This document shows, in pieces, positions 38,729 through 50,700 of a stretch of 64,000 nucleotides of DNA. The notes under the pieces were generated by a model. That model saw nothing but the letters and a program-made list of their open reading frames with translations, was not told the DNA's origin and searched no databases. How positions within the stretch are numbered: position 1 is the stretch's first letter; every line of letters starts with the position of its first letter. The DNA comes from Sipunculus nudus (lineage: Eukaryota > Annelida > Sipuncula > Golfingiida > Sipunculidae): positions 34,902,027 to 34,966,026 of the forward strand of contig CM049308.1 of assembly GCA_026874595.1 (NCBI GenBank), read 5' to 3'. The position numbers were made by a program, and so were the translations under genes.

Positions 38729-41700
38729 GATTTTACAAAAGATGATTCAGCACAATTTTTATATATCTGCATTGAATTTCTGTAATTTTTAGCCAGGATT
38801 CTAGATAAAAATGGCCATTTAAAGAAATAAAGTGTACAAATGAAGTTTTGTTTATCCCATGATTACTTGAATATCCTTATAGCAGGCCCAGTTCAGGCAA
38901 GTCACTGAGTGTTTTATAAAAATTGCATCATATATATGTGAACAGCAACAGGTGGCTATGCATGAGAATAAATAAATATTTATTTTTCATCAAATTTTTA
39001 CGTGTCGTTTTTTGTGTATCCTAGTGTATTCACACAAAGGTTTTGCATTTCCAGTGCCACACAACACACTCTCCCTATATAACATCATATACACACACAG
39101 CGGGCCCGCTACACACTGTATCAGTGGTGACCAGCGGTAACCCGACACCTCAGTGGATGGCCATCTGGCCCTGCTGACAGCATGCTAAGTGCTGCTGAGA
39201 ACTAAGTATTCCTGTGTGAAACAGCCGTGATACACATGCAAAATTTCAGGTGGATAAGTCCAACCAATGCAGAGATATGAGTGATTTTATCCAAAGGCAG
39301 ATGAACAGATGGACACCGTGCAAAAATGGTTGCAGGTAGCGCCACCATTTTTGATGTATGTTATAAAGCTATCCAAGGGCTACATTTGTGCAATTTTTTT
39401 TCCAGATCGGTCAAACGGTTCCCAAGATATGTGGGTTAATGTGTCATAACAGACGCAAAGATGGACGCAGAGCACAGAGGTAAGGTCAGAGGTCACTACA
39501 AAATCGGGGCGCAACAGTTCAAGTGACCCGAACATAATCCTGAGTTTCATAAAATTCCGCCCAGCAGTTACAGAGGAGTTCTCCAGACACCTAGCGGCGG
39601 CGGCTGAAAACATAGTATCCGCAAAACTCTGTTGAAACAATTATTGGAGACAATTTTGTCATCAGAAAACACAAGAAATACAGAGGATTCAGTGGGAGCC
39701 CTGCTGGTATAAGTCATATGATATGTTGAAAACTGCCAAATTTGTTAAACTGATATTTGGGTCAGGGAAAAATTATGCTGGAGATTCAATTTCAGGTAAA
39801 AAGAAACATGTAACTGATTGTATATTTTAAAGATAAATATGAGATAACATTACCTGATGATACCACTGTGTAGGCCCAAAGGAAGTTACACCTGTCCATG
39901 CAGCCGGCACATACCATCTCTGAGAAGTCACAGTTTTCAGGTAGTTTACTGCCCAAATGCTGCAACATTATGACCAACATGAGACATTAAGAGAATATAT
40001 ATATATGTGGTATGTATGTGCATGCAGCTAAAAAAGGACACCAGTGATTCCATTGATACATATACATATGCAGCAACACTGATATATTAAAGCACTGCAT
40101 GTAAAGAGAAGTCATCTGGCAGAGGAATACCCTACCACTGATGTCACATGCATAGCCTACCACATACACACCATAAAATCATATATGGAATGCCACCTTA
40201 AAGTTGGAGACACCGATTCATCTCAATGAAAGTAAAAAATCTAATCACTGTCAGCATCTCATACAAATGTACCAAACACTAGAAATGAAAACCAACAATT
40301 ACACTGCCCCTGTATGTCAAGGAAGTAAGGTCTCAAAACCTTTTTTTATAATGCAATATGCCACTGTTATGTCAGTTTTATCCAAAAAACATGCTGACAC
40401 ACAATACTTAGCCTGTCATGGTACCATTCATCACATATAATACCCACTGACACAAGATACTTACCCTACCATGGTACCAGTCTTCACATGTAATACCCAT
40501 TGACACAAGATATGTTCCCTGGCTTGTACCAGTCCTCACATAAAATACCAACTGACACATGATACAAAAAAAAAACCCTGCCATGGTACCAGTCCTCACA
40601 TGTAATACCCACTGACTGAAGATTCTTTCCCTGCCTTGTACCAGTTCTCACATATAATACCCACTGACACATGATACTTACCCTGCCATGGTACCAGTCC
40701 TAACATGTAATATCCACTGACTGAAGATTCTTTCCCTGCCTTGTACCAGTCCTAACATGTACCGTAAAAGTCGTTGCAGAAGTCGCATCCTTATTACAAG
40801 TCGCACCCTGACTTTAAGGATTCCTCTTGAAAAAGCCGTTCAAGTTTTGTTTCAGGAAAAGTCCATAATAGAGGTCGCACCCAGACTTCAGAGGCGTCCC
40901 AACCACCTGATACTTATGGAATTCAAGTATCATTCCTTGTGGTGCAAGATTACAACCAACGTCCCCGTAGTACTAGTGTGGTTTATTAACCTCTAAATCA
41001 TTTAAACATAAAACTAATTGGACAGCTTTAATTCAATGCTAATATTTAAGGAATAACAAGAGAATCATTACATATAACGTCGGGGTTCGATTGTCAGGTA
41101 AGATTTGTACGTTAAAGATCGTCAAATTTATGGAGGATTCATTACACTACGATCAGTTTGCGCACGCGTGACGAGTCTCAAACCGTCGCATTGGGCATAT
41201 TTTTAACTAAAGATTATTGAAAGATGGAAAGAATAATTTAGTTTGATTTTATTCACCTAACTTCTTAAATGGGCTCTTAAACTGAATTAAGTAACCCTTG
41301 AATTAATTGTTACAACTTACCATCATGGCGCGGTACATGCACGGTATCATTTAAATCACTGAAATATGTCAGTCAACAAGGGGATAATGAACGCTTTATT
41401 GACCGGTCAGTTAAATAAAAAATAAACATAACTGAATTTATGGGTATTATATTTACTGAGACTAATGATTTTATTCTGTGATAATATCTGGAAAGTCCAA
41501 TTTCCATCGTTATCATTGAATATATTCAAATGGCTTAGATGTATGGCAGACTCGGCCGTATTGAACAAAATCCGTCAGGACAACAAACGATGCCGGTTCC
41601 CGTGGAATTTAGGTACGTATGTGGCAATTTCAGAAAATAAAATATATACCTGTATAGTGTTTTTTTATTTCATTGTATTTATTAATGTGTCTTCATTAAC

Positions 41701-44700
41701 AAGTGACCCATGGGTCATGACGCTCAGCTGACTGGGAAGAGATTCGCAAAAGGAAATTTTATCACCAGAATGGTAGTATATACCCATTCAACTGAAGCAT
41801 CAAACAGATTAACCAACAGGCCAAGATTTAGTCTGTATTTATATATCTCAAAAAAAGAGAAAAATGTGTAAACTTTTAAAACTAGAATACGGGTAACCGA
41901 CAAGTGACTACATGTATCTGCCAAAATCGGATAGTGAGGCATGGATTGAGTGGCAAGGGGAAACAGAGTGAGGTATGTTGCATATTAGCATGGATGTCTG
42001 CAGCCTAAATGTGTATGTAGGTTGTGCCACCTACCACAAATCCAGAAAGCTGTCCAAGTTGTATACACCTGCAAAATTTTAGGCAGAAAAGTCAAACCAC
42101 TACATGTATATGAGCGATTTTTGCCCATGGCAGACAAACAGTCAAACACTGTGCAAAAATCTTTGCAGGTAACCCCTCCAGTTTTGTGTAAAGACCTATG
42201 TGAGATCTAAACACATGCACAATTTTGGCCCAATCGGTCAAATGGTTCCTGAGATATGAGCTTGGATGTGTCCAGCGTTAACTAGAATGTAGGTGGCGCC
42301 ACCTGTCATAAAATCAAGAAAGCTGTCCACGATGTATAAACCTGCAAAATTTTAGGCAGTTATGTCGAACCACTACAGAGAAATGAGTAATTTTAGGCCA
42401 CGGCAGACTAACAGACAGACGCTGTGCAAACATTGTTACAGGTGGCGCCACCATTTTTTGTGTATGTTACAGAGCTATCAAAGGGCTACATTTGTATAAA
42501 TTTTATTTCCTGATCGGTCAAACGGTTCCCGAGATATAAGCTTGGATGTCATCAGCGTGAACGTGAACGTAGGTGGCGCCACCTGTCATAAAATCAAGAA
42601 AGCTATCCTGGATGTATACACATGACGAATTTCAGGTGAATTAGTCAATTCACTGCAGAGATATGAGTGATTTTAACCCAAGGCAGATGAACAGATGGAC
42701 ACTGTGCAACATGGTTACAGGTGGCGCCACCATTTTTTGTGTATGTTATAAAGCAATCCAAGGGCTACATTTGTATCAATTTTATTTCCTGATCAGTCAA
42801 ACGGTTCCCGAGATATGAGGGTTTATGAGTGGAAACAGACCCACAAATGGACACTGGATAGAGAGGAAAGGTCAGAGGTCAATGCAAATTGGTTAGGCAC
42901 CAGTTCACATGTGACCCGATAATAGGTGTAAGTTTGGGAAAAATCGGTCCATTAGTCTCCGAGGAGTTCTCTGGAAACGAACGCCGCCGCGGCGGAGGAA
43001 CTCGGTCAAAAACATAGTATCCGCAAAACTTCGTTTTGGCGGATACAAAAATACAGGTGGCTCCACCAGTCTGCAGAAACTAATAAAAACACTTAATGGT
43101 CAATATCCATGCAAAAAATCATGGTGATCTCTGCATTAGTTGTTCAGATACTTCAGTTTTTGTATCAAATTGTCCATTATTCTGAGGGATACTTCGGAGT
43201 CCTATAGCTTGAAGGATATGGGTAACAGAGACCTAATTTCAAGTTTCCACAGGCACCTTTCATGGGCCTCCTTGCATGACAAGAATGAAGATTCTAGGTC
43301 CAGTTGTTGCGATTTGTACCCTGTTGACAGAAAACCACATCTTTAAAGGTCTCAAAAAAAAAGAAAAAAATTTGTAAAAATTTGAAAAAAAAATAGAGGT
43401 GGCACTCCCAGTCTGCAGAAACTGATGGAACAGCTCATGATCAATATGTATGCCAAAAATCATGACCATCAGTGTTGTAGTTATTGAAATACTGCAGTTT
43501 TTGTATCAAATTTTCCATTATTCTGGGGGGGGGGGTATTTTGGACCCATACAGCTTAAAGAATATGGGTAACAGAGACCTAATTTCAAGTTTCCATGGAG
43601 ACTTTTCATGGGTCTCCCTGTGTGTCAAGAATAAAGATTCTTGGTCCAGTTTTTATGATTTGTACCCTGTTAACAGATGTTCATATCTTTAAAGGTCTCA
43701 AAAATACAGAAAAATTTCGTAAAAAAAAACGAACAAATACAGGTGGTGCCACCAGTCTGCAGAAACTTATGAAACACTCCATGATCAATATCCATGCAAA
43801 CAATTATGGTTATCTCTGCATTAGTTGTTCAGATACTTTAGCTTTTGTATCAAATTTTCCATTATTCTGATCTGTACTTTGGAGTGCCATAGCTCAAAGG
43901 ATATGGGTAACAGAGACCAAATTTCAGGTTTCCATGGAGACTTATCATGGGTCTCCCTGTGTGTCAAGAACGAAGATTCTAGGTCCAGTCGTTACGATTT
44001 GTACCCTGTTGTTAGATAACTACCGTAAAAGTCGTTGCAGAAGTCGCATCCTTATTACAAGTCGCACCCTGACTTTTGGGATCCCCCTGGGGAATAGCCG
44101 TTCAAGTTTAGTTTCAGGAAAAGTCCATAATATAGGTCGCACCCAGACTTCGGAGGCGTCCCAACCACCTGATACTTTTGGAATTTGAGTATCATTCTTT
44201 GCGATGCAAGACTACAACCAACGTCCCCGTAGTACTTTTGTGGTTTATAAACTAGATAAACCATTTAGACGTAAAAATAATTGGACTGCTTTAATACAAT
44301 GCTTATATTTAAGGAATAACAACAGAATCTTAACATATAAAGTCGGGGTTCAATTGTCAGGTAAGATTTGTACAGTGCCAAAGTCAGCTGCGTCGGATAA
44401 CATTTTGTGCTGTGAAATTATGTCATTGTTGCCGTTTCTTACTAGGTTAAGTAACATTAGAATGTAAATATCAAGTTAAAGGACTGTATTAATAAACTAA
44501 AAGAGGCTGAGGCAAAATACTATCACAATCGAGCAACTCTTTAAATTGTTAAAGATCGTCAAACGTAGGGTGGATTCATTAGACTATGATTAGTTTGCGT
44601 ACGCGTGACGAGTCCCAATCCGTCGCATTGGGCATGATTTGAACTGACTTAAGACAACTGAAAGATGGAAAGAATAATTCAGTTTGAATTTATTCACCTA

Positions 44701-47700
44701 ATTTCTTAAATGGGCTCTAAAACTGAATTTATTATCCCTTCAATTAAGTGTTACAACTTACCATCTAGGCGCGGCACATGCACGGTATTACTGAAATCAC
44801 TGAAATACATGTCAGTCAACAGGGGGATAATGAACGCTTTATTGACCGGTCAGTTAACGTAAAATAAACATAATTGAATTTACAGATATTATATTTTCTG
44901 AGACTAATGATTTATTTTTCTTTGATAATATCTGGAAAACCCAATTTCCATCGCTATCAGTGATTATATTCAAGTGGCTTGGATGTATGGCAAACTCAGC
45001 CGTGTTGAACCAGATCCGTCATGACACCAAACGGTGCCGGTTCCCGTGAAATTTAGGTGCGTATGTGGCATTTTAAGTAAATAAAATATAAACCTATATG
45101 GTGTTTGTTATTTCATTATATCGATTAATGTCTTGATTAAAAAAATCAATCACTAATACGTCAACACACGATTGACCGTAATGCATGCGTGCCGCCATAT
45201 TGTTGGGCATACGATCGTCCTGAAAGAGACACGGGTAACACTCGAAGCAAATCGTATATTTGTAGCTCACGTGAAACGTTATAACATTGTTATCCAAAAC
45301 GCTTGAAAACCACGAGATGGTGACAGTGACCTAATGGTTCTTAATATGAGAGTTTATAATTGTAGATATCAGTCACGGAAGGCTTAGTTGACATGGGGAT
45401 GTAAAGGTCATTGCACGGGTGACCCGGGGCTTGAACTTCCGCTACACGGCTTCAAAGGTCAGCTGGTATTCAGCGATCAACCGGGCAGGCAAAAGAATTC
45501 ACGACGTATGTGTAGTGGATCAAGCTTTAATGTGACGCAACTTTACATGCATAAACGGATATGGAACCGCGAGTTTTTCATTATGGAAAGCATACCCATA
45601 TAGTTAAACGGAAAGAAAATGTACATCAAAGAGCGGCAGACTGGCATATGCGTCAAATTGACTCATGATATAATGGGAACGCAGATTAGGAAGTGTCACT
45701 TGAATGGCGACTTGTCAGAACGGGTAGGTCTTGAACTGGGCAAATTTAAAATTTGCATTTAATGTTAATAAAATGAAAATTTCGTCAGTTCACAAAATAT
45801 AAAGCATAAGAGATGGTTAAAAGTGTAAATTAATGGGGAAAGACGTTTCACAAAGCACTGGTTAAAGGTATTGCCGATTATCGCTCAACTGACGTCGTTC
45901 CATGTACCGGGAAAGCTGACAGAAACGGGATAAGTACATTTTACAAGTCGCACCCCGACTTTGCTAGAAAATTCTAGTTTTTAGAATTTGATTTCCTAGT
46001 ACAAGTCGCGACTTCTGCAACGACTTTTACGGTACATCCTTAAAGGTCTCAAAAATGGAGAAAACAATTCGTGAACATTGAAAAATACAGGTGGCGCCAC
46101 CAGTCTGCACAAACTGATGAAACATCTCATGATCAATATGTATGTCGAAAATCATGACCATCAGTGATGTAGTTAATGAGATATTGAAGTTTTTGTATGA
46201 AATTTTTTACTATTCTGGGGGGTAATTTTGGGCCCCATAGCTCGAAGGATATGGGTAACAGAGACCTAATTTCTGGTTTCCATGGAGACTTTTCATAGGT
46301 CTCTCAGTGTGTCGAAAATGAAGATTCTAGGTCCAGTCGTTACGATTTGTGCCACGCTAACAGATGACAGCATCCTCAAAGGTCTCAAAAATAGAGGAAA
46401 AAATCGTAAAAAATCAAACAGTACAGGTGGCGCCACCAGTCTGCAGGAACTGATCGAACATCTCATGATCAATATATATGCCAAAAATGAAGACCATCAG
46501 TGATGTAGTTATTGAGATATTGAAGTTTTTGTATGAAATTTTTTACTATTCTGGGGGGTACTTTGGGGCCCCATAGCTCAAAGGATATGGGTAACAGAGA
46601 CCTAATTTCTGGTTTCCAAGGAGATTTTTCATGGACCTCTCAGTGTGTCAAGAACGAAGATTCTAAGTCCAGTCTTTATGATTTGTGCCTTGTTAACAGA
46701 TGTTCACATTTTTAAAGGTCTCAAAAATAGAGAAAAAAATTCGTAAAAAATCGAAAAATACAGGTGGCGCCACCAGTCTGCAGGAAGTGATGTAACATCT
46801 CATGATCAATATGTATGCCAAAAATCATGACCATCAGTCAAGTAGTTAATGAGATATTGAAGTTTTTGTATGAAATTTTTGACTTTTCTGGGGGGTACTT
46901 TGGGGCCACATAGCTCGAAGGATATGGGTAACAGAGACCTAATTTCTGGTTTCCAAGGAGATTTTTTTTCATGGACCTCTCAGAATCCCAAGTTACAAGG
47001 TTCTAGGTCCAGCGGTTACGATTTGTGCCTGGTTAACGGACGGACAGACGGACGACGGACAAAGAGTGATCGCTATAGCTCAGATAACTTTCAGTCAGCT
47101 GAGCTAAAAAAATCACGAATACGTCAACGCACGATTGACCGTAATGCATGCGTGCCGTTAAATTGTTGACCGGGCATACGATCGTCATGAAAGAGACACG
47201 GGTAAATCACGAAGCAATTCGTATATTTGCAGCTCACGTGAAACGTTATAACATTGTTATCCAATACGCTTGAAAACCACGAGATGGTGACTGTGATCTG
47301 ATGGTTCTTAAAATGGGAGTTTATAACTGTGGATATCAGTCACGGAAGGCTAAGTTGACCTGGGGATGTAAAGGTCATTGAACGGGTGACCGGGGGCTTG
47401 AACTTCCACCACACGGCTTCAAAGGTCAGCTGGTACCAAGCGATCAACCGGGCAGGCAATAGAACTCACGTGTCTGTAGTGAATCAAACTTTAATGTGAC
47501 ACAACTTTACATGTAGAAACGGATATGGAACCGCGAGTTTTTCATAATGACATGCATACCCATAAAGATTAAACAGAAAGAAAATGTACATCAAAGAGCG
47601 GCAGACTGGCATATGTGTCAAATTGACTTGTGATATAAAAGTAACGCAGATTAGGAAGTGTCACTTGAATTGCGACTTGTCAGAACGGGTAGGCCATGAA

Positions 47701-50700
47701 CTGGGCAAATATCATATTAATGAAATCAAACTTCCGACAGTTCACAAAATATAAGGCAGATTTTCATTAGAGATGGTTAAAGGTGTAAACTATTGGGGAG
47801 AGACGTGTCACAAAGCACTGGTTAAGGTATCGCATGTTATCGCTCAACTGACGTCGTTCCATATACCGGGAAAGCTGACTGAGACGGGATAAGTACGTAT
47901 TATAAGTCGCACCCCGACTTTTCTAGAAAATTCATGTTTTTAGAATTCAATTTCCTAGTACAAGTCACGACTTCTGCAACAACTTTTACGGTAATACCCA
48001 CTGACACAAGATACTTACCCTTCCATGGTACCAGTCCTCACATATAATACCCACTGACACATGATACTTACCCTGCCATGGTACCAGTCCTCACATGTAA
48101 TACCCACTGACTGAAGATTCTTTCCCTGCCTTGTACCAGTTCTCACATATAATACCAACCGACACATGATACTTACCCTGCCATGGTACCAGTCCTAACA
48201 TGTAATACCCACTGACACAAGATACTTACCCTGCCATGGTACCAGTCCTTACATATATTACTGCTGACACAAGATACTTACCCTGCCATGGTACCAGTCC
48301 TCACATATAATACACTGTATCATCTCATCTTCAACCTGAAACGGAGTAAAAGAATAGAGTGAATGGTCATCATGAAACCGAGTAACAGAGTGAAGTGAAT
48401 GGTCATCATGAAACAGAGTAACAGATTAAAGTGAATGGTCAACTGAAACAGTGTTAAGTGAATGGTCATCATAAGGCAGCAGGAGAAGAGGAAGAACTTA
48501 CAATTTTACAGGCACATGGCACATTACCCACTTCATTTAAAGTCTGAGCAAAATGTTTGAGTGGCCAATTTTAATATTATTTGTGTTATATATGTCAAAG
48601 GCTTCCAGAGCTGTCATTTATAAGTTGTATATCTACAACAGCTGAGTGCTGGGATTGTCAAAAGCTTTGTAATGATGCCTGTAATTTTCACAATGAGTAA
48701 CCTAATTTTATGAGACAGAGGTGTCTTTTCGTGAAGAAAGAGCCCCTCGACACCATTAGTTATTATAATGGATACAATTGGACAGGCCACTGGTTTTCAT
48801 GGTAAAATTGAGGATTCTAGCCTGCAGCAAATGTATGACATCCTATCAGGTTTATATTCAAATCTTACTTGATCCTGTATTGGTACAAAATCTCATTTTA
48901 CCATGGGGACCACAAGACAAATGCAAAATAAAGGGTCATCACCACTCTCTGGAATAACTGGTTATTTGACTTAAAATTCCAACTGGTTTTAGTGTTTCTT
49001 GATTTATGTGTATATTCCCAATCACTTGCCCAAACTGACATCCCTTCAGTATCTATAACAAGACAGCTAATTCATTAATACCTGGTCATCTGGGTCAGGG
49101 TAGGGTCGCTCACATGTGCAGTACAAGCCTCTGTAGTTGTGGTTATACTGGTTGTGGATGTTCTTGGGTGCCTTATCCTGTAAGTCAAACAAAAGCACAC
49201 ATTATAGTTACATACCGCTGACTTGAACAAAAAGGATATAAATAAAGGGCCACATATACATTTTACAGATCAAACAGGTCAGTGGGAAGGTCCCTTTCCC
49301 CCGGTGTGATACACCTCATCCCAAATTAACCAATACATTATTTCCATTTTTTTAAGAAACTTACTTCTTCTGTTGGGAGTACCAGTAAACATGTTGAAAT
49401 GCATGAAGCTGTACACAGCTTAAACAGCAACAACCAAAAACGTACTCTGAAACATTTTTAGGGGGCAGCAACTGGGTTTTGCTTACTGAGTGCTCAAAAT
49501 TCTGAAACTCAAGGCTTGTTTGTGAAATACCCAGGTGGGAATTCCCATGCTGTAAAATGTACTCTTCCTAGAATTACTGGGAAATACCCCCTGTGAAATA
49601 CTCATGTGAAATAAAGAAATATTCTGCATATGTGTAATTTATCTACTAAAAACTTAAACCAATGGCCAAGTTGTAACTGTTTTAATTGAAGAAAAGCAGT
49701 CTCACTCCATTCATTGTTACCAATTTGAAAAGTTATAGTTGAGAGAGCAAAAAGTGTAGTCATTTTGTAAATTAATCCTTTTATGACAATGAAAACTGTT
49801 TGAACACATATCTAGATATATGCATCATCAAACCAAATGGAATTCAGTACATATTCAAGTAACATAACGATAAACTAGAATATCAGCAGAAGCTGACAAA
49901 AGCCCTCAGCCAAAAGAACAGTGTTTAGAGGTGGTAACAGTGAAAAGTACTAAATATCTGTTCTCACATGGATGTATATCTGTACATGTCTCAGTTATAA
50001 ATTTAAAATGGAGATGTATGTACCATGACTCATAAAAATCCATCAAATGCTTCCTGAAAATAAGCTTATCAGTTTTATTCTATTGTAAGCTCTGTAACCT
50101 TGAAAAGCAGGTCAAGGTCACCCATCTTCTAACTTGACCAAGATTTTGTTGATATGCATCTTCACCAAAGAAATAAAATTCCTATTGTGAATCCTTTTAG
50201 AGATATCCTGCTCACAAGGCCACAATTGAAAAATCCAAGAAAAATTCATTAAAAATCAGAAATTGCAGGTGGCGCCCCCAAACTTGTGCAGCAGTTACAG
50301 ACAATCAGTTCCTATGATCATAGTAAGTAATGTAAAAATTCAACCAATGGTTCCTGAGAAATAAGCTTCTAAATGTTTTTTCTATAATCAGCTCTGTGAC
50401 CTTGAAAAGCATGTCAAGGTCACCCATCTTCGAACTTGACCGAGATTTTGTCAATATACATCTTCACCGAAAAAATAAAATTCCTACGGTAAAACCTTTT
50501 AGAGATATCAATTCACAGGCCCAAAGTTGAAAAATCCGATAAAAATTCATTAAAAATCAGAAATTGTAGGTGGCGCCACCAAACTTGTTTAGCAGGTACA
50601 GATTATCAGTCCCAATAATCGTAGTACGTTTTGTGAAAATCCACCCAATGGTTCCTGAGAAATAAGCTTCTAAATGTTTTTTCTATAATCAGCTCTGTGA

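Larger units (their letters stand above)
33748..39229 (+). mobile_element. N-RAG-TP-type DNA transposon (RAG1 N-terminus-like), 5.48 kb
   Basis: The ends are inverted: CACGGCTGTTTCA at 33748-33760 and its reverse complement at 39217-39229, plus a second block ACTTAGTTCTC at 33779-33789 and its inverse at 39197-39207. The target duplication ATAC (33744-33747, 39230-39233) is proven by the uninterrupted paralogous repeat at about 42612, which reads gatgtatacacatg. Inside is one spliced transposase gene. From memory, transposons joining a RAG1-like N-terminal zinc region to a transposase were described from Aplysia as N-RAG-TP; membership here is inferred from domain order. Confidence 0.85.
32743..39637 (+). 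mobile_element. Helitron-like family D element, copy 1, split by a RAG1-like transposon
   Basis: The 5' end is ACTAGAGTACG, followed by ATCTGCCGAAAT. The core has repeats of about 145 and 290 bp containing gtcaaacggttcc-agagata, tgcaaaattttaggcagata and the palindrome GGTGGCGCCACC. The 3' end (39234-39637) carries the aacatagtatccgcaaaac end seen intact in the second copy. The transposon at 33748-39229 sits between the two halves. Non-coding. Confidence 0.65.
41699..47105 (+). mobile_element. Helitron-like family A element, hosting two further insertions
   Basis: 5' end ACAAGTGACCCATGGGTCA, subterminal GCTCAGCTGACTG (41722-41734). 3' end GACGGACGACGGAC tract, then CTATAGCTCAG and CAGTCAGCTGAGC (47092-47104). 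The core unit is about 330-340 bp (caggtggcgccaccagtctg, catgatcaatatgtatgcca, gtttttgtatgaaattttt, ggatatgggtaacagagacc, attctaggtccagtcgttac). Hosts a family D element (41881-43046) and the inner TA-target element (44023-46032). Confidence 0.7.
40762..47991. mobile_element. TA-target non-autonomous DNA transposon, outer copy, with nested insertions
   Basis: Terminal repeats start CCGTAAAAGTCGTTGCAGA on the left and the inverse, with one or two changes, on the right. TA flanks both ends (40760-40761, 47992-47993). Removing the element restores the exon-5 tandem unit (catg-TA-atacccactgac), which appears uninterrupted at about 48200. Its own sequence is 40762-41698 and 47106-47991, about 1.8 kb. 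The rest is a family A element inserted in it. TA duplication suggests a Tc1/mariner-type source. No transposase is encoded. Confidence 0.8.

Noticed and set aside
34200-39200. A RAG2-like partner gene in the RAG1-like transposon
   Set aside because: No kelch or PHD coding sequence seen on either strand inside the element. The only PHD finger in the window belongs to UBR7.
40408-40672. Open frames with repeated CEDWYHGR, first suspected to be a repeat protein
   Set aside because: They are tandem partial copies of UBR7 exon 5 with intronic splice-donor sequence, lacking acceptors.
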